Below are positions 1-8,648 of a stretch of 64,000 bases of DNA, one piece after another (positions within the stretch are counted from its first letter, which is position 1; every line of letters starts with the position of its first letter). The stretch covers positions 124,001 through 188,000 of the forward strand of contig NZ_QXJM01000056.1 in the NCBI RefSeq assembly GCF_003570905.1, given 5' to 3'. This DNA comes from Cohnella faecalis. GTDB lineage: Bacteria > Bacillota > Bacilli > Paenibacillales > Paenibacillaceae. Below the pieces are notes generated by a model. The model had not been told where the DNA came from. It searched no databases and saw nothing but the letters and a program-made list of their open reading frames with translations. The position numbers were made by a program, and so were the translations under genes.

Positions 1-1
1 C

Positions 2-292
2 AAAATTACGATCCCGCTCATAACGCCGGTTATCACGATGCTGACACTCCTTGGAATCGGACGCATGTTTTATTCCGATTTCGGACTGTTCTTCCAGGTT
101 CCCATGAGCAGCGGTGCGATCTCGGACACGACCAATGTCATTGACACGTATGTGTACAGGGGCTTGATGGTAACTGGAGATATGGGCATGGCGTCGGCCG
201 CAGGTGTCTATCAGTCCATCGTAGGCTTCATTCTCGTCCTTGTTGCCAATTACGTGGTGCGTAAAATCAATCGGGAGAACGCGTTGTTCTAA
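2..292 (+). CDS. LplB-type sugar ABC transporter permease, 3' part
   Basis: This is the C-terminal 96 codons of a binding-protein-dependent transport permease; the start lies before the window. The visible part carries the last two membrane segments and ends in the RENALF tail typical of the LplB/UgpA-like permeases of Paenibacillaceae. The residues GRMFYSDFGLF and DTYVYRGL also occur, slightly changed, in the second LplB-like permease at 54609, so the two are paralogues. It is followed after 20 bases by its partner permease. The family imports sugars or oligosaccharides with a lipoprotein binding protein, which should lie upstream outside the window. The substrate is unknown; the downstream genes suggest a cyclitol or sugar derivative. 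Confidence 0.9.
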   Translation, partial: KITIPLITPVITMLTLLGIGRMFYSDFGLFFQVPMSSGAISDTTNVIDTYVYRGLMVTGDMGMASAAGVYQSIVGFILVLVANYVVRKINRENALF

Positions 293-312
293 GATCGAAA
301 GAGGTGGTCAAA

Positions 313-1203
313 ATGGCACTCGAAAACAAATCGTTGAAATGGCTTGCTTATTTCGTACTTGGTTCTTTTTCTCTGGCATGCATCGTGCCCTTTGTTTTGC
401 TGATTGTTTCCTCACTCAGCAGCGAAGCGAGCATCATTCAGAAGGGCTATACGTTTTTTCCCGAAGCCTTCAGTTTGAAAGCCTACGATTATTTGTGGCT
501 GCATCATTTGGAGCTCGGACGTGCATACGGCATTACGGTGTTGATTACGGTTGTCGGCACGGTGGTAAGCTTGGCTATAACATCGATGTTGGCCTACCCC
601 TTGTCGCGGAGGGATATGCCGCTTCGAAATTTTTGGACCTTCCTTGTATTCTTTACCTTGCTGTTTAACGGCGGACTTGTTCCGACGTACTTGGTTTATA
701 CGCAAATTTTTGATATCAAGAATACGATTTTCGGGCTGCTCGTGCCCGGGCTGCTAATGAATGGCTTTAATGTGCTTCTTGTCCGAACCTTCTTTCTGAC
801 TTCCATTCCCCCAGCATTAATCGAGGCGGCGAGCATCGATGGGGCGGGAGAAATCAGAATTTTCTATCGAATCGTACTTCCTTTATCGTTGCCTATTATG
901 GCGACCATAGGATTGTTTCAGGCGATCGGTTATTGGAACGATTGGTTTAACGGCTTGATCTATTTGACCGATTCCCGGTTGTTCGGCATTCAGACGATTC
1001 TGACGAAGATGATTATGGACATCCAGTTTTTGACCAGCAACAGCAACGCTGCCGGTTCGGGGGCCGGGCAAGCGGTTGCCGAAATTCCAGGCACCTCCGT
1101 GCGTATGGCGATTGCGGCGATCGGCGTATTGCCGATTCTGATCGCTTATCCGTTCTTTCAAAAATATTTCGTAAAAGGGATCACCATCGGTGCCGTAAAG
1201 TAA
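313..1203 (+). CDS. YtcP-type sugar ABC transporter permease
   Basis: This inner-membrane permease of 296 residues belongs to the MalG/YtcP (CUT1) family and pairs with the preceding LplB-like permease. Six hydrophobic segments are visible. The EAA loop that docks the ATPase is present (EAASIDGAGEIRIFYRIVLP, about residue 175), and the C-terminus ends in the family's FVKGITIGAVK. ATG at 313 is preferred over GTG at 304 because GAAAGAGGTGG at 297-307 is then correctly spaced. No ATPase gene is nearby; in Bacillota these systems usually borrow a shared MsmX-type ATPase (established for the family, not seen here). The gene opens a same-strand run of sugar-metabolism genes. Confidence 0.93.
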   Translation: MALENKSLKWLAYFVLGSFSLACIVPFVLLIVSSLSSEASIIQKGYTFFPEAFSLKAYDYLWLHHLELGRAYGITVLITVVGTVVSLAITSMLAYPLSRRDMPLRNFWTFLVFFTLLFNGGLVPTYLVYTQIFDIKNTIFGLLVPGLLMNGFNVLLVRTFFLTSIPPALIEAASIDGAGEIRIFYRIVLPLSLPIMATIGLFQAIGYWNDWFNGLIYLTDSRLFGIQTILTKMIMDIQFLTSNSNAAGSGAGQAVAEIPGTSVRMAIAAIGVLPILIAYPFFQKYFVKGITIGAVK

Positions 1204-1245
1204 CCGTCGGTTCGAGCCGTATCGGTTGCGAGGGGAGGATGTACA

Positions 1246-2226
1246 ATGAGCCGATATTCGGCCACAATACGCGAGCACGATGGATTTAAAATAGTCTCGT
1301 TAATGGATTCCGGTGCGGATGCCGAAGCGACCATCGTTGCGGACGCAGGATCCAATCTGATCCGCTTCCGGCAACAAGGCTGCGAGGTGCTTTCTCATCC
1401 GGATTCACTCGCCGAACTTAAGGGCAACGGGCGTTCCAAGTACGGAACTCCGATTCTGTTTCCGCCCAATCGCGTCAAGAAAGGGATTATCAAGTTCAAG
1501 GGGAGAGAATACAAGCTTCCGCTGAACGAACCGCCGGAGTATCACCTTCACGGCGAGCTGTCATCGCGCCCATGGGAAATTATTGCAACGGGAGTGTCGG
1601 ATAAGGACGGCGCATTTGCAATCACACGTTTCCGTTTTGCCGATCATCCGGACATTATGAACTATTTTCCGCATTCGTTGGTTTTTACGATGACCTATAA
1701 ACTATCGGATGGGAAAATGTTTGTTGAAGGAGCAATCGCCAACGAGGGACCGGACGAAGCCCCGTTTGCATTTGGGCTTCATCCTTACTTTAATCTCCCG
1801 TTCCGCTCCCACAGCGCCATTTCGCTTCAAGTGCCGGCTTCCGTGGAATGGCCCGTGTCGAATCAAGCGTTCGTCATCGGCGAGCCGTCGATAACGGCAT
1901 TATGCCGCGAGTTGCGGAACGGAATTACTCTCAATGATTTTCCGCAGCTTGGCGTAGCGCTGGTGGAGCTGGATCCCGCCGGAGACCGGACGTGTAAAAT
2001 TGTCGTAAACGATGAGGCAAAAAGATACACGATTGCCTACCGAATGGACGAAAGCTTTCCGTATGTCGTCTTATTCCGACCGGATTGGTCCGACGCATTT
2101 TCGCTGGAGCCTTACACCTATGTAACGGACGCGTTTAATTTGGATTATGCGTATGAACGTACGGGGGCAAGGGGAATACGATCAGCCGAAACCATTTCGT
2201 TTGCGACAAGCCTATGGGTGGAGTGA
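1246..2226 (+). CDS. aldose 1-epimerase family protein
   Basis: The protein has 326 residues and the beta-sandwich pattern of the galactose mutarotase/aldose 1-epimerase family. Typical landmarks are an early GTPILFPPNR segment, the histidine in YHLHGELSSRPW near residue 104 and HPYFNLPF near residue 178, where the family's second catalytic histidine lies. A late acidic residue is expected in the C-terminal third (for example SLEPYTY). Family members interconvert alpha and beta anomers of free sugars, but many paralogues have unknown substrates. It lies 42 bases after the permease and directly before dehydrogenase and isomerase genes, so it probably prepares the imported compound or an oxidised sugar intermediate. 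The RBS is GAGGGGAGG about nine bases upstream. Confidence 0.82.
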   Translation: MSRYSATIREHDGFKIVSLMDSGADAEATIVADAGSNLIRFRQQGCEVLSHPDSLAELKGNGRSKYGTPILFPPNRVKKGIIKFKGREYKLPLNEPPEYHLHGELSSRPWEIIATGVSDKDGAFAITRFRFADHPDIMNYFPHSLVFTMTYKLSDGKMFVEGAIANEGPDEAPFAFGLHPYFNLPFRSHSAISLQVPASVEWPVSNQAFVIGEPSITALCRELRNGITLNDFPQLGVALVELDPAGDRTCKIVVNDEAKRYTIAYRMDESFPYVVLFRPDWSDAFSLEPYTYVTDAFNLDYAYERTGARGIRSAETISFATSLWVE

Positions 2227-2259
2227 AACTAGACCAGATGAGAAGGAGGTAAGAGAAAC

Positions 2260-3366
2260 GTGAATGTGAGCCTGGATTATAACATCGAGCCCGAGCTGCC
2301 TAATCGCAAAGACTTCCGGATTGGTTGTATCGGCTCGGGCTTCATTATGAGGGATTGTCACCTTGTCGCATACCGCGACGCCGGATTCAATCCGTACGCC
2401 ATCAGTTCTCGCACGCCGGCTAACGCGCGCGAAGTCGCCGAGCAGCGGGGAATCTCCCGTGTGTACGACACGTGGCAAGAGCTCGTGGCCGACCCGCAAG
2501 TGGAAATTCTGGATATCGCCATCCCTCCGGATCGGCAGCTCGAGATTGTGAGAGCAGCAGTAACGCAGAAGCATATCAAGGGTATTCTGTGCCAAAAGCC
2601 GCTAGCGATGAACAGCAAGGAAGCACGCCAAATCGTCACTCTTTGCGAAGAAGCGGGCGTCAAGCTTGCCGTCAACTCCAATATGCGCTACGACCAGTCG
2701 ATGCGTGCGCTCAAGACGATTTTGGAGAGAGGCTATCTTGGGGAGCCGGTATTAGCCACGATTGAAATGCGCGCCATTCCGCACTGGCAGGAGTTTCTGC
2801 GCAAGTACGACCAACTGGAGATGCTGAATATGGGCATTCATCATATCGACATCTTCCGTTATCTGTTTGGCGATCCGGAACGGGTTACGGCGCTGGCCAG
2901 ACGCGATCCGCACACGACCTTCCCGCATCTGGACGGGATCACCCAGTACACCTTTCAGTACGCGAATGAGCTGATGGCGACAAGCCTTGACGATGTCTGG
3001 GCATGGCCAGGGGAAGGTACCGAGAAAGACATCTATATCAAGTGGCGAGTCGAAGGCTTGGACGGGATGGCGCAAGGAACGATCGGGTGGCCCGATTATC
3101 CGAACCGCACTCCGAGTACGCTGGCGTTCACGACCAAACACGCGCCAGGCGAATGGATTCGTCCTGCGTGGGATGCCGTATGGTTTCCGGATGCGTTCCA
3201 GGGGACGATGGCCCAACTTCTGCGGGCGGTGGAAACGGATGCCGAGCCGGAAATCGGGGGACGGGACAATCTGCGAACGATGGCTCTCGTCGACGCATGT
3301 TATCGATCGCTGCGGGAACAACGTACAGTCGAATTTGCATATGAGCTTGCGCTTATCGGCACTTGA
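2260..3366 (+). CDS. Gfo/Idh/MocA family oxidoreductase (first copy)
   Basis: This NAD(P)-dependent dehydrogenase of 368 residues belongs to the family of inositol 2-dehydrogenase, glucose-fructose oxidoreductase and rhizopine MocA. The Rossmann loop GSGFIMRD is at about residues 25-32. The usual EKP catalytic-lysine motif reads QKP at 112-114, and the His of GIHHIDIFR at about 194-195 fits the catalytic position. A 19-residue N-terminal extension precedes the Rossmann fold. The start is GTG at 2260, decided by AGAAGGAGGT at 2241-2250. It lies between an epimerase-like gene and a TIM-barrel isomerase, consistent with oxidation of a ring hydroxyl of a sugar or cyclitol. The exact substrate cannot be read from the sequence. 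Confidence 0.9.
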   Translation: MNVSLDYNIEPELPNRKDFRIGCIGSGFIMRDCHLVAYRDAGFNPYAISSRTPANAREVAEQRGISRVYDTWQELVADPQVEILDIAIPPDRQLEIVRAAVTQKHIKGILCQKPLAMNSKEARQIVTLCEEAGVKLAVNSNMRYDQSMRALKTILERGYLGEPVLATIEMRAIPHWQEFLRKYDQLEMLNMGIHHIDIFRYLFGDPERVTALARRDPHTTFPHLDGITQYTFQYANELMATSLDDVWAWPGEGTEKDIYIKWRVEGLDGMAQGTIGWPDYPNRTPSTLAFTTKHAPGEWIRPAWDAVWFPDAFQGTMAQLLRAVETDAEPEIGGRDNLRTMALVDACYRSLREQRTVEFAYELALIGT

Positions 3367-3404
3367 TTCATCGAGACAGCCCACAATAAAGGAGGAATCG
3401 ACAC

Positions 3405-4307
3405 ATGCTTTCTGTAGGTATATTTAACGGATATTACCCCTATTCGTTGGAAGAGTCCATCGCACGCATCAAAAAAGACGGGTTCAGCTGCGTGCAGCTC
3501 GATCTTACGTTCAAAGGGATGGATTTGTCTCCGGAGGCGATCACCATAGAGAAGTGCCGGCAAATCCGGGACGCGTTCCGCGATGCCAATCTTCCGATTG
3601 TAGCCGTCTCCGGCTATACCAATATCATTCATCCGGATAAGAAGAAGCGAGAGCAGAACTTACACGGTCTCAAAACCGTTCTGAAATTCGCTCGCGAACT
3701 GGGTTCGCCTTACGTTGTCAGCGAAACGGGCACATACAACATGGATAGCGACTGGGTGTGGGACGAGCGGAACGGAACGGAGGAAGCCTACGAAGAAACA
3801 GCGGGGATCATCGAGGATTTGGCAAAATTCGCATACGACCACGGCTCCGTATTTCTGGTTGAAAACTATGTCAATAATGTGATCGGCTCGGTGGAACGGC
3901 TGACCAGACTGTTTGGAGACATCAACCACCCCGGTCTCGGCTTGCTGATGGATCCTACTAACTACTTCACGGATAGCAACATTGGAAGCGTGGATAAGGA
4001 GATCAACCGCATCTTTGACACGCTGGGACCGAGAATCAAGCTTGCCCATGCGAAGGACTGCAAGCCTGCGGAAGACACTTCGGAGAAGCATGCGGATATC
4101 GACGCTACCGAAGCGCATTCGTTCCGCGGTGCCGGTGCTGTAGAGCTTCCGGCGCCAGGGCTCGGCATACTGAACTATGACCTGTACTTGCAGCGCCTGT
4201 ACAAGCTTCATCCTAACGTCCCGATCATTATTGAACATCTGGACGAGACGGACATTCCGCGCGCCAAGCGTTTCCTTGACGGCAAGCTTAAGGAAATCGG
4301 CTGCTAA
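3405..4307 (+). CDS. sugar phosphate isomerase/epimerase (AP endonuclease 2-like TIM barrel)
   Basis: The protein has 300 residues and belongs to the xylose-isomerase-like TIM-barrel superfamily that includes IolE, MocC and ketose 3-epimerases. Likely metal ligands are Glu in LVENY (about 153), Asp in LLMDPTNY (183), His in LAHAKD (215) and Glu in IIIEHLDE near the C-terminus. A strong AAAGGAGG precedes the ATG. Members of the family carry out 2-keto-inositol dehydration or epimerisation of keto-sugars. It is followed after 43 bases by a second dehydrogenase, and dehydrogenase/TIM-barrel gene pairs repeat twice here. Assignment to a particular reaction is not possible. Confidence 0.88.
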   Translation: MLSVGIFNGYYPYSLEESIARIKKDGFSCVQLDLTFKGMDLSPEAITIEKCRQIRDAFRDANLPIVAVSGYTNIIHPDKKKREQNLHGLKTVLKFARELGSPYVVSETGTYNMDSDWVWDERNGTEEAYEETAGIIEDLAKFAYDHGSVFLVENYVNNVIGSVERLTRLFGDINHPGLGLLMDPTNYFTDSNIGSVDKEINRIFDTLGPRIKLAHAKDCKPAEDTSEKHADIDATEAHSFRGAGAVELPAPGLGILNYDLYLQRLYKLHPNVPIIIEHLDETDIPRAKRFLDGKLKEIGC

Positions 4308-4350
4308 ACGTTCAAGCCCAAATGATAAATAACAATAGGAGTGAGCAGCT

Positions 4351-5454
4351 GTGACACAAAAAATAATGATTATTGGGGCCGGCACGATTTCCAGGCATCA
4401 TGCGGAAGCATTCAAAAAGCTTTCCAAGCCCGAAGAGGCCGAACTATACGTAACGGATCTGAACGAACAAGCGCTCCAGGATTTCTGCACTCAATATCCG
4501 AAGGCTCGGCCATGCAAGGATGTCGACGAAATGCTGGCGCTTCCCGTTGACGATAAGGATATCGTAATAGTGGCAACGCCGCCTCGCACTCATCATGATT
4601 TAGCCGTAAAGGCGCTCCGTTCGGGCAGGCATGTGCTTTGCGAGAAGCCGTTTGCCATGAATCGCGAAGAAGCGGAGGACATGGTGCGGACGGCTGAAGA
4701 GCTCGGCCTTCTTATCGCTTGCTGCAGTGCGCGTTTTCTCGATGTGGAAACGACGGGGCACGCTATCCAACTGCTTCGGAACGGAGCGCTTGGGAATGTG
4801 TACCGTGTAGAGTTTGTTCACAAAGCGAGAAGATCCCGGCCTGGGGTTGAGCATTTGCCTGCCCTAAGATGGTTCCTGAACCGGGCTGTCAGCGGGGGCG
4901 GTTGCCTAATGGACTGGGGCCCCTATGATTTTACAACCTTGAATGAAGTTCTCGAACCTACCCGTATTGACGTGCTGTCTGCCTGGATGGCCAATCCGGA
5001 GACGGCGCTTGCAGAAGACATAAAAGTGTTTGATATAGAAGAGCATGTAGGGGCCGCCCTTCGCTATCATAGAAAGGACGGCAGCACCGTAATTGTCGAA
5101 TATGAGCGAGCAGCCTGCACGCACGGAAAAGAATATGCCAACGTTCAACTGGAAGGTACGCAAGGCGCTGCTTACTGGGACTGGCTCTGTTATTCGGGCG
5201 ATGGCAACATTACGCGCGTCTATGACGAGGATGGAAAGGCGAAAGAGGAGACGACTTCCTACTCGGCTTCGCCCTCGATGTTGACATTGATGGACAAGCC
5301 TCTCGTGTTCTTCGATCGGACGATCAGGGGCCAGGACGCGCCATCTGTCGTGAACCGCAAAGCTTTATTCAACTTCGCGATCATTGATGCTATTTACGCT
5401 TGCATCCGAACGGGAGCTGCCCAGACAATCGACTTGGATTCGACAAACAACTAA
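4351..5454 (+). CDS. Gfo/Idh/MocA family oxidoreductase (second copy)
   Basis: The second NAD(P)-dependent dehydrogenase has 367 residues. GAGTIS at 9-14 is the dinucleotide-binding loop and CEKPFAM at about 97-103 contains the catalytic Lys. The region where many family members have a Gly-x-His-x-x-Asp catalytic motif reads GGGCLMDWGPYDFTT, so a Tyr may stand where the His is normally found. The start is GTG at 4351 after AATAGGAGTGAG. It is only distantly similar to the first copy, so the two probably oxidise different positions or intermediates rather than being redundant. It is followed by a second TIM-barrel gene after 19 bases, indicating one transcript. Confidence 0.9.
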   Translation: MTQKIMIIGAGTISRHHAEAFKKLSKPEEAELYVTDLNEQALQDFCTQYPKARPCKDVDEMLALPVDDKDIVIVATPPRTHHDLAVKALRSGRHVLCEKPFAMNREEAEDMVRTAEELGLLIACCSARFLDVETTGHAIQLLRNGALGNVYRVEFVHKARRSRPGVEHLPALRWFLNRAVSGGGCLMDWGPYDFTTLNEVLEPTRIDVLSAWMANPETALAEDIKVFDIEEHVGAALRYHRKDGSTVIVEYERAACTHGKEYANVQLEGTQGAAYWDWLCYSGDGNITRVYDEDGKAKEETTSYSASPSMLTLMDKPLVFFDRTIRGQDAPSVVNRKALFNFAIIDAIYACIRTGAAQTIDLDSTNN

Positions 5455-5473
5455 GGACTGAGGGAGATAATCA

Positions 5474-6286
5474 ATGAACAGTAAAGGATACTCATCGGCT
5501 CATTACGGCTTCTTGCATGAATACGAGCGTTTGAACGGCACCTCTATTCCGATGGAGGTATTGGTGAGAAAAATCGCGGAATCGGGGGTAAGAGCGTTCG
5601 AGAGCGATCCTACGGATGAGCTTGTTTCCTTGGCAAAGGAACATGGCCTTCACATATCTGCCGCGTACATCGGCTTGAATCTCCATGAAACCGCCGATTC
5701 GCTCCAACTGGACAATAAGCTGCTGCCGCTGCTTGAGCGCATGGCTCGTCATGAAGTTCCTACCCTTCTGCTGAACGCCGATCCCAAAGGGGGATGGTCT
5801 TCGCCGGAAGTAAAGACGGAGGACGAGTTAAAGCAACAAGGGGAAAATATTGCTCGGGTCGATCAAATAGCCAAGGCGCATGGCATCGAATGCTGCTTTC
5901 ACAATCACGGCGCAACCAAACCGCTCGCCGAAGGCGATCTGCGATCGGTAACGGAATTCGACGGAAAAGAGGTCAAGCTGTGCATAGATACGGGATGGGC
6001 CCATGTCGCAGGGTATGATCCGATAGAGTGGATCCGCACTTATTCAGACCGAGTAAGCGCCGTTCATCTGCGTAATCAACGAGGTCCTGTTCCTTCGGTC
6101 CAGTTCGATGAAGGGGAACTGAATGCCGCTCAGCTGCTGTCGGCGTTGCGTGAAATCGGTTATTCCGGCTGGTTGACGTTTGAACTGTACCATATGGCTG
6201 AGACAATGTCCGCCTTGAGCGTAGCGGAAGCGACCAAACGGTCGGCTGCTTTTGTCGAAAACTTTTATCGGAATCATCACGCTTGA
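5474..6286 (+). CDS. IolE/MocC-like sugar isomerase/epimerase (TIM barrel)
   Basis: This protein of 270 residues is a second xylose-isomerase-like TIM barrel. CCFHNHGA (about 138-145), CIDTGWAHVAGYDP (about 168-181), HLRNQRG (about 198) and FELYH near residue 240 match the metal-site strands of the IolE/MocC branch, where the equivalent motifs are HxHxGT, DTGH and HxKD. The start ATG follows GAGGGAGATAATC. The gene ends the first block, and 15 to 60 bases downstream lies the LacI regulator with its own operator. In inositol and rhizopine pathways this family acts after the first dehydrogenase, which agrees with the gene order, but dehydratase and epimerase activity cannot be told apart here. 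Confidence 0.87.
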   Translation: MNSKGYSSAHYGFLHEYERLNGTSIPMEVLVRKIAESGVRAFESDPTDELVSLAKEHGLHISAAYIGLNLHETADSLQLDNKLLPLLERMARHEVPTLLLNADPKGGWSSPEVKTEDELKQQGENIARVDQIAKAHGIECCFHNHGATKPLAEGDLRSVTEFDGKEVKLCIDTGWAHVAGYDPIEWIRTYSDRVSAVHLRNQRGPVPSVQFDEGELNAAQLLSALREIGYSGWLTFELYHMAETMSALSVAEATKRSAAFVENFYRNHHA

Positions 6287-6314
6287 AGAAGCCCGCAATG
6301 TGTGCGATTATTAA

Positions 6315-6328
6315 TGTGTTCGAGCACA
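6315..6328. promoter_or_regulatory. LacI-type operator upstream of the regulator gene
   Basis: TGTGTTCGAGCACA fits TGTGYYCGRRCACA, an imperfect palindrome centred on CG as is usual for LacI-family operators. It lies 22 bases before the regulator's TTG start. Two closer-to-perfect copies stand before the oxygenase operon at 7447 and 7504. The match is seen directly; that the adjacent LacI protein binds it is inference. Confidence 0.7.
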
Positions 6329-6349
6329 CAATGCAAGGAGAGAGCTGAT

Positions 6350-7378
6350 TTGAACGTTACCATACGCCAGATTGCCGAAAAAGCCGGGGTTTCAAGAGGA
6401 ACGGTCGACCGTGTTCTGAACGGCAGACAACGGGTTAAACCGGAAGTCAGAGAACGGATCGAGGCGATCGCTCAAGAGCTTAATTATGTTCCTAATGCAG
6501 CTGGGAAAGCGCTTGCCTATAATAAAAAACCGGCGTTATTCGGCATCGTAATGCCGCCCAAAGAGATCCCGTTTTTTGATGAAATTCGGGCCGGAATCGA
6601 CATTGCAGCGGATGAATTGAAAAACCTTGGCATCCGACTTGAATATCGCTACGTCGATAATAAAAATTCGGAAGAGGGAGCGGCTGCCATCAAGGAGCTG
6701 GTCGAGGCTGGTGCGAACGGGATTATGTTTTCCGTTATGGATGACGAACGGATTCGCGGTTGCATTAATGAAGCCGCGGAGCGAGGCGTCCCCGTTATAA
6801 CCTTCAATTCCGATGTGGAACAGAGCAAACGAGTCTGTTTTGTCGGGCAGGATCTTTATAAAAGCGGTAAAGTAGCAGCAGGACTCATGGAAAGAATACT
6901 TCCAAGCCGATCAAAAGTCCTTATTCTGAGCGGAAACTTGAATTTCCAGGCGCATCGCGCTCGCGTAAAGGGATTTCACGAAGCGTGCGAAGTTAACGAA
7001 AATAAAATTGAAGTCGTACAAATTATCGAAGGCTTCGACCGGTATGACGAAACCCGTTATAAGTTGGATCAAGCGTTGAGAGAGCATGATGACATCGCGG
7101 GGATTTATTTGGCTACCGGCCCCATTAAAGCTGCTCTGGACGTGCTCCAAGAACACGGCAAAGCTGGGAAAATAAAAGTCGTTAGCAATGACCTTATTCC
7201 GGAAACGGAAGAGGGCTTGCGAAATCGTTTCATCGATTTTACAATCGTGCAGGATCCGAAGCAACAAGGGTATCGTTCCCTGCGCATCCTTTACGATCTC
7301 ATTTTTATCGGCAAACGTCCTGAGCAAGAGTACTATTATACGGACACTCACATTTATATTCCTGAAAGCTTGACTTGA
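6350..7378 (+). CDS. LacI family transcriptional regulator
   Basis: The protein has 342 residues. The N-terminal helix-turn-helix VTIRQIAEKAGVSRGTVDRVL is followed by a hinge helix (PNAAGKALAY) and a periplasmic-binding-protein-like effector domain. The start is taken as TTG at 6350 because AAGGAGAG at 6335-6342 is well spaced and the HTH then starts at residue 2; an upstream ATG at 6302 would add 16 unrelated residues. TVDRVLNGR in place of the common TVSRVLNG is typical of the sugar/cyclitol branch. It sits between the dehydrogenase block and the oxygenase operon. Operators with the same consensus before itself and before 7554 suggest autoregulation and substrate-induced control of both blocks. 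Confidence 0.9.
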   Translation: MNVTIRQIAEKAGVSRGTVDRVLNGRQRVKPEVRERIEAIAQELNYVPNAAGKALAYNKKPALFGIVMPPKEIPFFDEIRAGIDIAADELKNLGIRLEYRYVDNKNSEEGAAAIKELVEAGANGIMFSVMDDERIRGCINEAAERGVPVITFNSDVEQSKRVCFVGQDLYKSGKVAAGLMERILPSRSKVLILSGNLNFQAHRARVKGFHEACEVNENKIEVVQIIEGFDRYDETRYKLDQALREHDDIAGIYLATGPIKAALDVLQEHGKAGKIKVVSNDLIPETEEGLRNRFIDFTIVQDPKQQGYRSLRILYDLIFIGKRPEQEYYYTDTHIYIPESLT

Positions 7379-7412
7379 TTTGCAGGCTCTGACCAGCCTG
7401 ACTTATCCATAC

Positions 7413-7441
7413 TTGACAAATGGTCATAAAACTATCAAAAT
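7413..7441 (+). promoter_or_regulatory. sigma-A-like promoter of the oxygenase operon
   Basis: TTGACA at 7413-7418, a 17-base spacer and CAAAAT at 7436-7441 form a plausible vegetative promoter. The predicted start point would fall at about 7448, exactly on the first operator, so a bound LacI protein would block transcription. The -10 element matches the consensus at only four of six positions. Confidence 0.55.
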
Positions 7442-7446
7442 GAAAA

Positions 7447-7460
7447 TGTGCCCGGGCACG
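7447..7460. promoter_or_regulatory. LacI-type operator O1
   Basis: TGTGCCCGGGCACG contains the perfect 12-base palindrome GTGCCCGGGCAC at 7448-7459. It overlaps the predicted transcription start of the oxygenase operon. Its centre is 57 bases from the centre of the next copy. Confidence 0.72.
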
Positions 7461-7501
7461 CTATTGTTAAGACAGCAAAAGCGTGATTTTTTTTAGCAAT
7501 A

Positions 7502-7519
7502 TGTGTGCCCGGGCACACA
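7502..7519. promoter_or_regulatory. LacI-type operator O2, perfect palindrome
   Basis: TGTGTGCCCGGGCACACA is an 18-base perfect palindrome in the untranslated leader, 34 bases before the oxygenase ATG. It contains the same 14-base core as the copies at 6315 and 7447. With O1 it could support looping or a roadblock by one LacI-family tetramer or two dimers. Confidence 0.78.
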
Positions 7520-7553
7520 AAACGATTATTCAGAAACGAAGGGTGGTTTCATC

Positions 7554-8648
7554 ATGGCAATAGTCGTTCAAAAACGCGACTACAGTATCCTTGGGGAGGA
7601 AAGCAGGCGGGCTGAAGAAAAAGGGCTTGTAGCTGCCGAGTGGTACACATCGCCGATTCCCCGCGCCAAAATGAAGGAATTAATGAAGCGAAAGGACGGA
7701 CCGGCCATTCGGGATACGATCATTTGGTTTTTCGGTCTGGTGGTTCTTGGGTACATCGCTTATCTTTCTTGGGGAACGTGGTGGTCAATCCCGGCCTTTT
7801 TGGCTTATGGAATGTTATATGCGACGCCTGCGGATTCGAGATGGCATGAATGCGGTCACGGCACGGCATTTAAGACTCCCTGGATGAACGAGGTCATCTA
7901 TCAGATCGCTTCGTTTATGGTGCTTCGTTCCGCTACGCCGTGGCGGTGGAGTCATGCAAGACATCATACGGATACGATAATTGTAGGCAGAGACCCGGAA
8001 ATTGTTACGGAAAGACCCCCGCTTTGGAAAATTCTCTGGATGCAGATGTTCGATCTGTATGGCGGGCCGGTCGAAATTAAGCGATTTGTCATGCATGCGT
8101 TCGGGAAGCTGGAAGCTCAGGAGAAGGAATATATTCCGCAATCCGAGCATAAGAAGGTGTTCCGCGAAGCTCGCGTATATATGCTGATCATCTTGGCCGT
8201 TATCGCAGCATGCATCTATTTCGGCAGTATTCTTCCGGCTATGTTCATCATCTTGCCATCGTTTTACGGCTTTATCCTTGTACTTGGATTTGGAATGACG
8301 CAGCACCTTGGGCTTTATGAGGATGTTCTCGATCATCGGCTTAATTCGCGTACGATTTATATGAACCCCGTCCTTCGTTATCTTTATTGGAATATGAACT
8401 ATCATGTGGAACATCATATGTTCCCTATGGTTCCTTATCACGCTTTGTCCAAACTCCATGAAGAAATGAAAGCCGATTGCCCGCCCGCTCGGCCAAGTTT
8501 TTCAGCAGCACTGAAAGAAGTAGTTATGGCGTTGAAAAAGCAAAAGCTTGACCCGCATTATGTGGTCGTAAAGCCACTGCCTAGTACAGCCCGGCCTTAT
8601 ATGTACGGCATTGAACACAAGTCAAACTTGAGGAGCGATATGTCATGA
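7554..8648 (+). CDS. membrane fatty-acid-desaturase/MocD-like diiron oxygenase
   Basis: This membrane protein of 364 residues belongs to the desaturase/alkane-hydroxylase superfamily. The diiron histidine boxes are HECGH (98-102), HARHH (134-138) and HVEHH (284-288), with further conserved His at about 251, 261 and 296. Hydrophobic segments lie at about 55-90 and 205-250. ATG at 7554 is chosen after GAAGGGTGG. The next two genes encode a Rieske ferredoxin and a ferredoxin reductase, the same trio as rhizobial mocD, mocE and mocF, which remove the O-methyl group of rhizopine. That trio and the neighbouring dehydrogenases argue for hydroxylation or O-demethylation of a small polar compound rather than lipid desaturation. 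The function is inferred from context. Confidence 0.85.
   Translation: MAIVVQKRDYSILGEESRRAEEKGLVAAEWYTSPIPRAKMKELMKRKDGPAIRDTIIWFFGLVVLGYIAYLSWGTWWSIPAFLAYGMLYATPADSRWHECGHGTAFKTPWMNEVIYQIASFMVLRSATPWRWSHARHHTDTIIVGRDPEIVTERPPLWKILWMQMFDLYGGPVEIKRFVMHAFGKLEAQEKEYIPQSEHKKVFREARVYMLIILAVIAACIYFGSILPAMFIILPSFYGFILVLGFGMTQHLGLYEDVLDHRLNSRTIYMNPVLRYLYWNMNYHVEHHMFPMVPYHALSKLHEEMKADCPPARPSFSAALKEVVMALKKQKLDPHYVVVKPLPSTARPYMYGIEHKSNLRSDMS

Noticed and set aside
7554..8648. Ordinary lipid desaturase (Des type) for membrane fluidity
   Set aside because: The operon with a Rieske ferredoxin and its reductase under a LacI-type operator beside sugar dehydrogenases fits small-molecule oxidation better. 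It is kept as the main alternative rather than excluded fully.
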